Notes: a model not told the origin generated them from the letters alone. A stretch of 64,000 nucleotides of DNA from Anastatus disparis (GCA_017163975.1 JAFFSR010000309.1:2893501-2957500), one strand, 5' to 3'. Shown: positions 11,465 to 23,420, counted from the stretch's first letter. Made by a program: numbers and translations.

Positions 11465-12431
11465 ATGATTGAACACAAGCGAAAAAGTGGGCGCAGTCTT
11501 GTTAACACTCTCATCAATAAGCTTCCATTTGAACTTCATTTACCAGTTTATCAATGCTGTAAACCTGGAACCAAAATAGCAAAACGTCTTGCTCATGGTG
11601 ATCCTGGAATCAATCTACTCAATGCAGCCTGCAAAGAGCACGATATTGCTTACTCACATAATCGAGGGAACATTGAGGCGAGAAACGCTGCCGATAGAAT
11701 ATTAGTTAAAAAAGCTTCGCAACGAGTTTGGGCTAAAGATTCAGGCATTAGTGAAAAGGATGCTGCCTACGCTATTTCAAACGCCATGAAAGTGAAATCA
11801 AAACTTGAAATGGGTCTAAAGAATGAGAAACAAAAAAAGCCAACTATGACACTATCGAAGGTGGTGAAAGCTGCATCTAAGTCGTTGACACCAAATACCG
11901 ATGCTCATAAAGTCATTCGTACAGCTTTAAAAGTTGCTGGTAGTGCCATTAAAGAAGCTGGTGGTAAAAAGAATATTCGAATTCCACGCATACTACCAGT
12001 CCCATCAAAAGTTGGTGGATTTTTACCATTTTTAATACCACTATTTGCTGGTTTGAGTGCTACAAGAGCATTAGCAGGTAGCGCTGCCGGTATAGTAGAA
12101 GCTGTGAACGATGCTAGCTGTGAATGGTGTGATCACCGCGAAACGACAACTTAAAGAAAGTCAACGTCATAATAAAAAACTGGAAGCTATTGCACTTGGT
12201 AAAGGTCTTTATTTGAAACCACATAAAAAAGGCTATGGTATTCATTTGAAGCCCTACAAAGGGGGAGACATAAATAGAAAAATAAATTTCAATGTAAAAC
12301 TACCTAAAAAGGCTCTAACTGATGTTGATTTAGTGAAATATGCTCGAATCTTAAAAATTCCACATATCCGTGGAGTTTTCATGCAAAACGCTTTACCAAT
12401 TGGTGGACCATATAATAAGAATCAGCAATAA
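11465..12431 (+). pseudogene. PLA2-domain minor capsid protein joined to protease-leader segment, frameshifted
   Basis: The N-terminal frame (11,465-12,154) has a parvovirus-VP1-like phospholipase A2 domain: calcium-loop CCKPGT (residues 31-36) and catalytic ACKEHDIAY with His59-Asp60. A basic helical region follows, then a hydrophobic stretch IPRILPVPSKVGGFLPFLIP (about residues 175-195) of possible membrane-active type. A frame change near 12,110-12,150 leads into a second frame with AIALGKGLYLKPHKKG and YARILKIPHIRGVFMQN. In the other provirus the latter segment leads directly into the adenain-like protease. Here the protease core is absent because a foldback element abuts. Divergent from the ATPase gene. 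Confidence 0.78.
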
Positions 12432-12543
12432 TAATCGGAGAATATATTAATCATAATGTTTACATACTATAGGTCCATAGTTGGTCGTCTTATAGTGCAT
12501 TGATAGGTTTATAGTTTATAGACTCATCGTTAATGGATTTAAG

Positions 12544-13320
12544 GTTTATAAGTTTATGGGTTTATGGTTTATGAGTTTATGGTTTATGAATTTATGGTTT
12601 ATGAGTTTATGGTTTATGAATTTATGGTTTATGAGTTTATGGTTTATGAGTTTATGGTTTATGAGTTTATGGTTTATGAGTTTATGGTTTATGAGTTTAT
12701 GGTTTATGAGTTTATGGTTTATGAGTTTATGGTTTATGAGTTTATGGTTTATGAGTTTATGGTTTATGAGTTTATGGTTTATGAGTTTATGGTTTATGAG
12801 TTTATGGTTTATGAGTTTATGGTTTATGAGTTTATGGTTTATGAGTTTATGGTTTATGAGTTTATGGTTTATGAGTTTATGGTTTATGAGTTCATGGTTT
12901 ATGAGTTCATGGTTTATGAGTTTATGGTTTATGAGTTTATGGTTTATGAGTTTATGGTTTATGGGTTATAAGTTTCTGGTTTATAGGTTTATGGGTTTAT
13001 GGTTTATAGGTTTATGGTTTATGGGTTTATGGTTTATGGGTTTATGGTTTATGGGTTTATGGTTTATGGGTTTATGGTTTATGGGTTTATGGTTTATGGG
13101 TTTATGGTTTATGGGTTTATGGTTTATGGGTTTATGGTTTATGGGTTTATGGTTTATGGGTTTATGGTTTATGGGTTTATGGTTTATGGGTTTATGGTTT
13201 ATGGGTTTATGGTTTATGGGTTTATGGTTTATGGGTTTATGGTTTATGGGTTTATGGTTTATGGGTTTATGGTTTATGGGTTTATGGTTTATGGGTTTAT
13301 AGTTTATGAGTTCATGGATT
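12544..13320 (+). repeat. Minisatellite left arm, 15 bp class unit, two sub-blocks
   Basis: Very homogeneous GTTTATGGTTTATGA units up to about 12,960, then GTTTATGGTTTATGG units to about 13,300. Because 15 is divisible by three, frames stay open and give spurious ORFs. The sharp switch from A to G at the unit end suggests two separate amplification events. Confidence 0.95.
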
Positions 13321-13699
13321 ATGTGTTTATAATGTATGGGTTTATGGTTCGTAAGTTAATGTCTTTTGAATTTATGGTTTATAGGTTAATGGTTTACGGG
13401 TTCGTGTCTTATACTTAATGGGTTGATAATTCAAGGGTTTATGGTTTATACATTGTGAGTTTATGGTATATTAGTTGTTCAGTTTTTGGGTTATGAGTCT
13501 TCGGTTAATGGTTTCATAGTGTAAGGGTTTATGATTTAAAGGTGTATTTTTTATGGGTTTATGATTCATAAGTTAATGTATCTATAGATTTATAGGTTTA
13601 TGATTGGTGGTTTCTAAATTTATGTTTCATGAATTTACAGTTTATTGGTTTATGGTTTTATAGTTTATAAATTTATAGATTTATAGTTCATAAACCATA

Positions 13700-14375
13700 T
13701 ACCGATAAACCATAAAATTCTACACTTATAAACTATAAATCATGAACGTATCAACCATAACCCATAGATCATTAACCATAAACCTATAAACGATGACCCT
13801 AAACCTATAGACCATAAACCCAAGAACCCATCAACCCATAAACCATAAACCCATGAACTATAAATCTATAAACCATAAACCCAGAAACCATAAACCCATT
13901 AACTATAAATCCATGAACCATAAACCCATAAACCATCAACTCTTAACCCATAAACCATTATTTTATGAACCATAAACCCATAAACTTATAAACTATAATC
14001 TCATGAACTCATAAAACGTAAATTAATAAACTATAAACCCATACACCATGAACCCATAAACCATAAACCCAAAAACCATAAACAATAAATCCATAAACCC
14101 ATAATTTTATAAACTATGAACCTATAAACCATTAACCCATGAACCCATAAACTCATAAACCATAAACCCATAAACCATAAACCCATAAACTATAAATCCA
14201 TAAACCATAAACCTATAAACCATAAACCCATAAACCATAAACCCATAAACCCTTAACCCATGAACCTAAACTTATAACCCATAAACCATAAACTTATAAA
14301 CCATAAACCCATAAACTTATAAACCATTAACCCATAAACTTATAAACCATAAACCCATGAACGATAAGTCTATAA
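13700..14375 (-). repeat. Degenerate minisatellite right arm
   Basis: CATAAACC-type units on the complementary sense. They are far more diverged and length-variable than the left arm, so the two arms are not being homogenised together. Confidence 0.85.
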
Positions 14376-14459
14376 ACTATAAACCTATCAGTGCACTATA
14401 AGACGACCAACTATAGACCTATATTATGTAAACATTATGATTAATATATTTTCCGATTA

Positions 14460-14937
14460 CAGTAGCGCGAAAATAATATAAGAAACTATACTTTATTACT
14501 ATAATATACATGAATATAGTATCACTACAATCCTAGACTATACTTCATTACGGTTATCGATTATAGTTTTTTTCTGTAAGGGCATATACATTTTATCGTA
14601 GAAAATTAGCAATAAATTTGAATAAACAATAAAAATCGAAATTCCATCCTCGTCAATAGATTTTAAATTTTAAACTGAACAAAATAAACTTTGTTGCTGT
14701 CAAATAAAATCATTTTTTAAAGTTTGGCATTATTATTTATGATTGTATTAGATTCGTGTAAAATTTATAAACTTTAAAATGTTATAACTCTTTAATAATT
14801 CATTATATTTAAATGAAACGAAGTTCAAAATGTTTGTTTTAATATTATCTAATAAGTAAATAACCTAAAAATTAGATAATTACTTACTATTAAAAAATAT
14901 AGACAATTTTCTAAAAAACTAACTTTTGACACAGACT
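14460..14937. other. AT-rich spacer
   Basis: About 480 bp of AT-rich sequence between two foldback elements. No gene, no repeat structure and no recognisable Polinton protease continuation. Confidence 0.5.
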
Positions 14938-17900
14938 GTATAGCCCATATAATTTTAAGGGCGATGAAAAAACATACTCAAAATGAATGTAACCAAAAAA
15001 AAAGGTAAAAATTGCTTCAGGAGGCTGCAAATTTGGCTAAAACAGCTTTTTTAATTCTCTGAAGCAACCTATGCATTTGAGCAAAAAAAATAATGAATAA
15101 AAGTATTGAAGAATAAAAAAACCTACGATTTGAGTACTGCCGCAATTATTTTCGTCAATTAGTTATTGCAAAAAAGCCAAAAAACCATAAAAAATGGTCA
15201 TTTCTTGGATATCAATTATTTATTGCAAAAATAATTTTTTAAATATTTTTAAACTTTTAAAAGGAAGCCTTCATAAATACGAATAGAAACCGAGGTTGTA
15301 AAAGCAAATTGGTTACTTTGTTGCTGGGATGTTCCCTATTATTTATCCCAATACGCATCATGATTATTGCTATGATTTTTTTTGGCTCAACATATTGAGT
15401 TGCATAAAGGCTTAAACTCTTCATGAAGGTTCAAATTTTCATATTTTGTTAAGAGCAAATGAGAAAATTGAATTGCAATATTTTTTATAACACTTTAAAA
15501 AAGAGGGTGTTTTTTTTATAAATGAATGAAGCTGAGGCTTTATTTTTAACTTTTACGAATTTGCTATTTGAATATTCTTATAACTGTGTACGAAACGAAG
15601 ATTTAAAAAAAAAAAAACTCTTTAAGGCCAATAGGAGCCGAGATAAGATTTTTTTTTTTAAATCACAGTTAGTTTGTTTATAATAATTAAGAAACGAACC
15701 AAGCGTCATTTTTTAGTTGAAGACTTATATTGTAAAAATCTATGACTAGATTTTTAAAAATGCGACTCTTTATTATTAAAACTAAAACAATAATAACATA
15801 CAAATACTAATGGACCGATTTTGATGTTTTTTTTTGTAATCTGGGGTACCTTGAAAAATTATTAATATTGGTGCAAATAGTTTTTCAAAATAGGGTGTAT
15901 TTAAGTTAAAACAACTGTACCTTATACGGACACCTCAAACGCAAATGATTGTTGTGGCTCACTAAATCAATATTTTTAGACGTGTAATGTCTCACTTCAA
16001 AGCTAAAAGAAAGAACTTTAAAATGAGATATCATGAGTTTCATTTCGATTAATATTTACGAAATGCGCGTGGATTTACGTAAATGTTGTAAATGAACTTA
16101 CCTTATTATTCGTCGTAATAATTACATTTGGAACCTGGAGATAAATTAAATTAAAATTTTTATTGTTTCTATATTTTAACTAATGATTATAATTAATTTT
16201 AAGTTTCAATAAATAAAAGAATAATTATTAATAATTGCAAAAATTTCAATAATAATAATAAAAATTGTTATCTCGATTTTCTTTTACTTTTCTTTGTTTC
16301 TTATGCAAAAAAATTTTTTCATCATTAAATATATTTTTATTTTCTTTCTAAAATTAGACAACTAAGATTTTCATGTAAGGATTAGTTTCTAAATATAATA
16401 GAAAAATTTTAATGAAAATTGCTTTTTAATTGGAACTATTTTTATTGTTTATTTCAAAATAAAATATTAATATATTTCAAGAAAATTGTGATATAAAAGG
16501 ATAAAATTTATGGAAAAAGGATAAAAAAATATTTATAATAAGATAATGTTTCTGCGTAGAAAAGAGAAAATTTTAAAGATTTAAAAACGATTCTTATAAT
16601 TAAATAGAAATTAAACGTGTCCACATATTTCAAATCAAATAATTGCTAGAAATAATAACTTTAATCTATATAATATATGAGAAGCTGTTGTTGAAATTCG
16701 ATGTTTATTTAAATTCAAATTTAAATTTTAGTGGTTTAGTTTTAGAAAGAAAATAAAAAAATTTTATTGATGAAAAAATTTTTTGGCATAAATAACAAAG
16801 AAAAGAAAAACAATCGAGAAAACAATTTTTATTATTACTATTAAAGTTTTTGCAATTATTAATAATTTTTTTATTTATTGAAACTAAAAATTAATCATAA
16901 TAATTAGTTAAAATATAGAAACAATAAAAATAGTAATTAAATTTATCTCCAGGTTCCAAATGTAATTATTACGAGGAATAATAAGGTAAGTTCATTTACA
17001 ACATTTACAAAAACATCAAAATCGGTACATTATTTACGGAGATACGGTTAATTTTTACGAATTTCATTGGAACGGGGTCCTTCGTTAACTTTCCTCACGC
17101 GCAAAGATGACCATTCCCACCACGACTCCGACCTTGACGTTATTATTTGTATGTTATTATTATTTTAGTTTTAATAATAAAGAGTCGCATTTTTAAAAAT
17201 CTAATCATAGATTTTTAAAATTTAAGTCTTCAACTAAAAAATGACGCTTGATTCGTTTTTTAATTGTTATAAACAAAGTAACTGTGATTTAAAAAAAAAA
17301 TCTTATCTTGGCTCCTATTGGCCTTAGAGAGTTCTTTTTTTTATTCAAGTCTCCTGAAGCATTTTCTGCCGTTTTTTTTTTGGTTAAATTTTATATAGGG
17401 TATGTTTTTTCATCGCCCTTGAGGGGGTATATACATATTGGACACTAAGAAATAAAATATAATTCTCTTACTAATGTTTGAATCTATTTTAAAATATTTA
17501 AAATACTACCTTAAAGTAGACATAAATACCTTTATTTCAAGCTCTATTAGGCTTATTTTACTCCAGCCATACTTCCATGATTATTCGATGAACCTTCGAA
17601 CCCATAATTCCTGCACTGTAAGGTTTCTGATGACTTAATGAACTAATTTGACTTTATCAAACGGATTTGGCTTCAGTATTGATGTCATTTTGTTTAAATG
17701 TAGGGATTTTTAAAAAGCCAAAAATTTTTGATTTTTCAACAAAAATTTCTAATTTTTTAACAAAAAATCTCAATTTTTTAAATTAATTTTAATGTTTTTG
17801 GATTTTTTTACCACTTCCAATTATTTAATTTCAAAACCCCATATTCATGCAAGAATGACATCAATACTGAAGCCAAATCTATTCGGTAAAGTTAAATTAG

Positions 17901-18141
17901 TTCATTAGGTCATCAGAAACCTTACGGTGCAGGAATTATGGATTGCAACGTTCATCGAGTGATCATGGGAGTATGGTTGCAATGAAATAAGCCCAATAGG
18001 GCTTAAAATAAAGGTATTTATGTCTACTTTAAGGTAGTATTTTAAATATTTTAAAATAAATTCAAACAATAATAAGAAAATGATATTTTATTCCTTAGTG
18101 TCCAATATGTATATACCCCCTTGACAACTCTATATAGGTTT
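14938..18141. mobile_element. Large asymmetric inverted-repeat element, itself interrupted
   Basis: Paired segments in inverted orientation: AAGGGCGATGAAAAAACATAC (14,957) with its complement at about 17,400; GGCCAATAGGAGCCGAGATAAG (15,628) with 17,300; AACGAACCAAGCGTCATTTTTT (15,695) with 17,240; ACCGATTTTGATG (15,812) with 17,015; TTGGAACCTGGAGATAAATT (16,128) with 16,940. The right arm lacks several hundred bases present on the left. The outer right end is displaced by the 698 bp palindrome at 17,423. No transposase frame was found. This is a non-autonomous hairpin element. Confidence 0.75.
17423..18120. mobile_element. 698 bp palindromic MITE with TTGA duplication
   Basis: Termini GGGGGTATATACATATTGG and its complement, arms of about 300 bp matching throughout. 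Flanks are TTGA on both sides (17,419-17,422 and 18,121-18,124), so the target duplication is 4 bp. It lies inside the right arm of the larger inverted-repeat element: CATCGCCC before it and CTATATAGG after it continue that arm. It is therefore the younger insertion. Confidence 0.85.
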
Positions 18142-18189
18142 AATTAAGCCCCTAATTAATGTCTAAAATACCCTTTTTTGCTCTATCGA

Positions 18190-18541
18190 TTGGACTATAT
18201 ATAAATATAACAATAAAGTTATGATAATGACAGGGAATAAAAAAGGAAATGTCGTTTTTATACCCCAAATACCATTAAATTCTAGAGGGTCTTCTAATTT
18301 ACCATTTATATTACATCACAAACAATTTCCACTGGTACTAGCTTTTGCAATTACAATTAATAAATCGCAAGGTCAAAGTTTTAATACACTTAGTTTATAT
18401 ATTTGCAGACCTTTGTTTTCGCACGGTCAATTATATGTCGCGTTATCAAGATGCGAAAATCTAATTAATTTATTTATTGAAAATGCTCTAAACAAGGAAA
18501 ATAATATTGATAATATTGTTTGGAAAGAAATTTTCAAATAA
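18190..18541 (+). pseudogene. Helitron PIF1-like helicase, C-terminal fragment
   Basis: A 106-residue open piece with GNVVFIPQIPL, AITINKSQGQSF (helicase motif V region) and HGQLYVALSRC (motif VI). It ends in NIVWKEIFK, a typical Helitron helicase C-terminus. The Rep domain and helicase motifs I-IV are absent upstream, where the inverted-repeat element ends at about 18,141. It is a truncated relic. A second, differently deleted helicase remnant lies at 31,243. Confidence 0.85.
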
Positions 18542-18559
18542 TTTAAATAATTCTAAATT

Positions 18560-19205
18560 GGATATTATAATTTATTTATAATGTAAAAAACAAAAATTCA
18601 AAATTCTGATGTTGGTAACAGCAGCAAACAACCATAAATCACAGATTTAGACATTTCATTTTACGTAACAACTAAGGAACAAATATAAGTACTAATTTTT
18701 ATATTAAAAAATTTTTTTTTCATAATTAATATTAAAAATTATATTTTTCTTTTCAGCAGATAGAGAAAAAAAAAATTTAGTTTTTAATTTTTAATAAGAA
18801 ATTAATTTTTCATTTTTTATCAAAAATTATGAATAAAATTCTTCTTTTTTTCTGTATAAGTAGATTAGGCATATCAGGGAAACCACTAACAAAACGCGCC
18901 CTTTTGCTCACCTCTTGGGTGGTGTGGAAAAGGTAAAAAAGAAAATTATTTACAGGAATAAACACTATGAGACAATACATCAGAAAAAGACGAAAATTAA
19001 TCCTGAAAAAATTGATTCTTGAAAAGAAAAGTTAAAATAAAATAACTAATGTGCAAGAAAGTAATAATGAAATTAAAAAAATTAATTAAATAATACAAAA
19101 GTAATTTACCTGTCTCTTAATAAATTAGAAAAAAATGGAAAAAATAAATGAAAAGTGAGTAAAAATAATTTAACAGTCTTAATTTTTATATATAACTACC
19201 CACAT
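18560..19205. other. AT-rich segment downstream of the helicase relic
   Basis: Poly-A/T-rich DNA with no convincing frame. One GC-richer patch at about 18,890-18,930 (ACGCGCCCTTTTGCTCACC) is the only unusual composition. I did not find the Helitron terminal hairpin seen at 32,709 and 45,464. Confidence 0.4.
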
Positions 19206-19783
19206 AGCATGAAATATTTATGAAAGCTTTCAGAAATATTTGTAAGGAAAGAAAAGATTTCAAACATCCTTCGATGAAAGATTGTTGAAAGCCCGCTATG
19301 TCCGCCTGAGGAACAGCAAATAAATATTTCAATGAAAGTTTTCTTAAAGATTTCAACAAGATTTTCTATAATATTTCAAATAAATATTCAATATTAAAAC
19401 AATCAAATAAATCTTTCATGAAAGATTTGTGAAAGATTTCAGCAATATTTACGGTAATATTTCAAGAAAATATTTATGAAAGAATTCTACAATCTTTCAT
19501 TGCAAGATTATCGCAGTTTTAAAAATTTTTCATAAAAGATTTATGAAATATTTCTCCTTTCTTTTAGAAATATATTTACTGTACATATCGATGAAATCTT
19601 TCATTAGCCATTTGTAAAAAGTTTTAGACGGAAATGTTGTTGAAAGTCCGCTATGTCCGCTCAAGAGACTGCAAATAAATATTTCAATGAAAGTTTTGTA
19701 AAAGATTTCAACAATATTTCCGAAAATATTTTAAATAAATATTTAAGAAATATTTATGCAATATTTTGAAGCAATATTTGAAC
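19206..19783 (+). repeat. GAAAGATTT-rich tandem repeat, ~353 bp unit, left of LTR element
   Basis: The segment GTTGAAAG(C/T)CCGCTATGTCCGC occurs at about 19,286 and 19,639, giving a 353 bp period. Each unit is built from short motifs such as CTTTCATGAAAGATTTATG. The array is interrupted by the LTR retrotransposon at 19,784 and resumes at 35,128 with the segment expected next, AAACAATCAAATAAATC. Confidence 0.75.
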
Positions 19784-19797
19784 TGTTACGTTTTTAC

Positions 19798-19837
<40 letters not shown>

Positions 19838-20422
19838 TAAATTATGAGGTAGTGAATATCTTTTGTATCACGACTAATCTTGGTAAATCCAAGCAGTCAG
19901 TTTGCGTGAAGAATTAAATAAATACTCAGTAATTATGATATGAATATAAGTTTATTAATACTTTCGTCGAGAGAGATAAGTCCTATTATTATGTCGTCGC
20001 CTAATACGTTCCATGCTGCTTGCTTCAATCGGGCGTACTCCCGTCGTTTGTGGCTAAAGGTCAGTTGCTTACTCTCTCTCTGTCGATTGGTCTACTACTG
20101 ACACCTCGTGGTGCATTCGGCTGTATTTATACTCGCCAAATTCCTTGTTTCCACGTGCCTATCCTTTTGAAATATTCGTTATTAATTGGAATTTGCTGAT
20201 CAGTCCGTCAGCGATTTTTCGTTTTGGTCTCAACCTTTCGTTGGGTGGTCAGCTCTTTTTCTATGGTGCTCGACGTTTTCATCGTATCCAGGCAGGTTAT
20301 AACTTGTTAGTATGACGGTCAGCGTTTTCTGTCTTTACTTGTTGGAACGTGTATTAGTCGCATTCTTTGTATATTGCTGATATTAATTCTTATTTATTTT
20401 ATAGGATGTAGAATCCGTAACA
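19784..20422 (-). repeat. 3' LTR of the nested retrotransposon
   Basis: 639 bp, TGTTACG to CGTAACA, matching 34,512-35,127 closely. It is longer because of an expanded (TA)n near its left end (19,800-19,830). On the minus strand it follows the protease region after only about 75 bp. Confidence 0.9.
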
Positions 20423-21330
20423 CGTCTATTCTTTTATTAGCTCGTTAATATTTTCTATTTCTTCTATATTTAAATGTCTTGATATTTTAGATCCAGTTTA
20501 GTTAAATATTTTTGCTGCTTTATTCTCTTTTTCCTCGCTTGATATGCTTAATTTTTGTGCATGTAACATCCTCTTATTCGCTTCATTATTATTTATTCTT
20601 TTATTATTATTTATTTCAAGTATTTTTTCTTCTTTATTTATAATATTCATGACCTTGCATACATTTGACTTAACTTCTTGCGGTTTTACTTCTACCGCAC
20701 TTTCATTAGTATTAATACACACGGCATATGCTTTGCCTTCATTATATTCGGCTACGAAATCGCCAACTAAGATACCCGATCCTATATCTTGGAGCGGTAC
20801 GAATTCTATATCTTCACTGATATCTTTGACACGTGCATAATTAATTTGTCTTGTTCGAGGAGTGATAATAGAGCATTCTTCTTCAATAAATGGTAATATA
20901 TTGCTATTTAATTCTAGGCATTCACGAGTGGCATTAACTTGTCCTTTATATTTATTGATCATGTCCCAACCTATTAATCCGTCTGTATCTATTGGGAAAT
21001 CATCTGAGACTATTTGTACTTCAATAATAATAATGTTTTATTCAGAAATAGATTTATCTGTCCTAATGACACGCATTCACCTGGAATGACACCGTTTATT
21101 GAAACCATCTTATGTGGATTTATATACATATTATTTGAAATTGTGGTTTTCTTTATAGTAGTTACATTAGCACCTGTATCAATGTAAAAACGACCTCTTC
21201 TGGACTTTAAAAATGGCCCACTTAATTCAACTTTTGGGGGCTTTCTTCCAGCTTGTATAAATTCTATAGTACATTCACGTAAGCTGGACCGTTCGTATTC
21301 CTTGGCCTGATTGCTTAGCTGCTTGACTCC
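20423..21330 (-). pseudogene. Retropepsin and truncated pol junction
   Basis: Reading leftwards after gag, the frame gives GRFYIDTGANVTTIKK near 21,180, an aspartic protease active site with DTG. A later DGLIGWDMI segment near 20,950 matches the ILG-type flap-proximal motif of retropepsins. A frameshift and stops lie between them (about 20,965-21,035). The following 154-residue frame (20,498-20,962) is a spacer normally found between protease and reverse transcriptase. The next residues HLNIEEIENINELI look like the pre-RT region, and the sequence then runs straight into the LTR. No RT, RNase H or integrase remains. This deletion makes the element non-autonomous. Confidence 0.75.
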
Positions 21331-23060
21331 ACAGGACCCTGGCGTCGAGCATCCTGGGAGTTTAAAGGTTCCATGTTGCTTTGAATATCACATGGTTGAT
21401 TTTGGTTACTATTATTTTCACACTTATTATTATCATTATAATTATTATTTTTGTCATTATTATACCGAGGGTATGTATTGCCTTGAATACGGCCTTGATT
21501 TCTGTTAATATTATAATTAATATGGTTATTATTATAATTACTACTGAAATTACCATTATACCGTGAGATGTTTCTATTTTTTGCGTTTTGGTAATTGTTA
21601 TTAAAATATTCTCTGTTATCTTGATTATAAATATTGCCTGATTTCAATGCGTTTTCTAGCACATAGCATTCTGCGTAATCATGACCTCTTTTCTTGCAAT
21701 AATCGCACTTTTTATTATCGTATTCCTTTTTTCTGCATTGTACTTCTAAGTGACCTGTTTTTCGATAGTATGAGCATATTTCTGCAGCTGGTGCTAGTCT
21801 AATGTTTGCATTATTTTGCTGTGTTAGATTTATTGCAGATAATTGGTCAGCAATTTTTTGTAATATATCAGCCAGTTGGCCTGAATTTTCTGCTGAATTA
21901 GTTGAAAGTTGCATTAGTCGCCTCGCGCTTGTGCGTTGTTCGAATGCAATAGCCTCATGTATGGCGTCTCTCAATGACATTGGGTTCTTTGATCGAACTT
22001 GGTGTTGTAGAGCACCGTCTAATCCAAATAAAAATTGTTCTAAGGCTTCTTTATCTGCTTGATTTTTATAAGTTTCCACCTTGAAAGGTCGTAGGATTCT
22101 GTATGAGTCATAAAAGTTCAAGAGACGATTGTGTAATGTTTGCATTCTAAGACCATAGTCTCCCGCGCTTTCGCCCGGTATCTGTTTTATTATATTTATT
22201 TCTGCTAAAATCGTATCTGCTCCTCCAGCATAGCTATAGTGTTTTGTTAGATCGGCCAGCAACTCTTCTACTGTATGGTATTGAGTTAACCGCGTTGTGT
22301 AATCTTCCGCTGATCTTCCTTTGAATTTAGTGGTTAATGTGTTTAAGACCCATCTTTCTGATTGTAGTCCATAGGTTCTTACGATATCTCGTACTGCTCT
22401 GCAGAATAGAGGCAATACATCTGAGTTGCCATCAAAGGTACGGATTGTATTTAACGCTTGATATAATGAAAGGCTATTAGGTATCTCTCTTGGTGTTCCT
22501 GTGGTCACTTGCTGTAGTGTAGAGCTAGTGAAGTGTATATTCACTGGTGGTTCATACATGTTAAGACCTGCAAGAGGATCATCATCGTCGAAATTGTTAG
22601 CCAAGATGTTTATATCTCTTGTACCTGTGGCCTGATTTTCCCTACGACTATAGTAGCTTCCATAATTGGTCCGTTCTTGTATTGTGTTAATCGCATCCAT
22701 GGTCGGCGTAGCTCCTTGGTCCTTTAGAGGCGAGTTTATTAACACTCTGTGGGCTAGTCCATGTTTTCTTTCAAATTCGTATAATTGTTGTGTCATTTTT
22801 ACTGCTGCAATCTGGGGATCTAATTCTATGTTAGGAACGTTTATTGGTTGTTGCGGGTATTTTAGATCTGGCTCCTTGGGCTATTTCTTTGTTTGATTTT
22901 TCTTCAGCCTTGCTTATTTCATTTAGCGTGCGAGTTATGTATATTCAGGCCTGTTTTATAAAATATTCCTCTGTTTCGTGCATTTTACATTTTTCATTGA
23001 CCACTATGTCGTTTAATCTTTTTTGTGCAGATTCCATCAATCCCTTATTGTCACTTTCTT
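21315..23060 (-). pseudogene. gag: Gag polyprotein of the LTR retrotransposon
   Basis: The main open frame (493 residues, 22,796 to 21,315) has a capsid-like helical region, with FDGNSDVLPLFCRAVRD about residues 119-135. Two zinc knuckles follow: CSYYRKTGHLEVQC, in which the second position that should be Cys is Tyr, and CDYCKKRGHDYAEC, which is intact. An Asn-rich tail completes it. Upstream, 22,797 to about 23,060, decayed frames continue the N-terminus with stops and shifts, so the apparent Met start is internal. Gag would form the retrotransposon particle and bind its RNA. The first knuckle change and broken N-terminus argue that it is dead, though most of the frame is open. Confidence 0.8.
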
Positions 23061-23420
23061 GGAGTGCACAGGGGTCTTATTCTGAAATAATTTTTTTCGA
23101 TAAATCGTTTTATCACCTCGATAAAATGTATGGATAGATGCGATAAATGTAATTAGCGAGTATTTTATCACCGATTATAGTAACTTTTGTAGGATGGTTA
23201 GTAGCCATTATAGAAAAATCTAGTAATTTTTATTTCAAGCTATAAAGCGATCATGAAATGAATCGATGAACGGTTGAAAACACCTTGATAAATTTTATTT
23301 TTATTTCTTCTTTCTTATCAAAGCATAAGATGAATTTGTTTATCGATGTATTATAAGAATGGTCTTATACTTTTGTATGTATGTTCGCATTATTTATATG
23401 ATTATATATATACATATATA
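23061..23420. other. Retrotransposon leader fragment
   Basis: About 360 bp between the decayed gag start and the first nested insertion. It is presumed to be part of the 5' leader, and no other feature is seen. Confidence 0.45.

Larger units (their letters stand above)
5673..12431. mobile_element. Degenerate Polinton/Maverick (adintovirus-like) provirus 1
   Basis: Six recognisable Polinton-type genes lie in consistent order: polymerase B (+), then integrase, fibre-like protein, YWDDPNEL protein and packaging ATPase (all -), then the PLA2/minor capsid gene (+). The same order recurs at 53-64 kb. The polymerase N-terminal exon, the small OB-like gene, most of the protease, the capsid genes and both TIRs are missing. 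The right side is cut by the foldback element at 12,432. Combining a B-family polymerase, a retrovirus-type integrase and a packaging ATPase is diagnostic of Polintons/adintoviruses. The copy is non-functional because most genes carry stops or frameshifts. Confidence 0.85.
12432..14459. mobile_element. 2.0 kb foldback element with minisatellite arms
   Basis: The outer ~75 bp are a clear inverted pair: TAATCGGAGAATATATTAATC on the left and its complement at 14,439-14,459, continuing through CTATAGTTGGTCGTCTTATAG. Inside, the left arm is a 15 bp-type tandem repeat (GTTTATGGTTTATGA/G). The right arm is the degenerate complementary repeat (AACCATAAACCCATA). The centre lies near 13,690, where the strand sense flips. 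No transposase is present. The long frames full of FMVYGF or LWFMSL at 12,556-13,418 are translations of the repeat. Drosophila FB elements have the same plan of inverted arms built from short tandem repeats. Confidence 0.85.

Noticed and set aside
12556..13418. Three long frames of FMVYGF or LWFMSL repeats
   Set aside because: They are translations of a 15 bp minisatellite whose unit is divisible by three; overlapping frames are open simultaneously.
12544..14375. CRISPR-like array or telomeric repeat
   Set aside because: No unique spacers, so not CRISPR. The unit is GTTTATGGTTTATG, not a known telomere repeat, and it forms paired inverted arms.
14460..14937. Continuation of the provirus 1 protease after the foldback element
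   Set aside because: No GTHW or CGHLC-like motifs in any frame.
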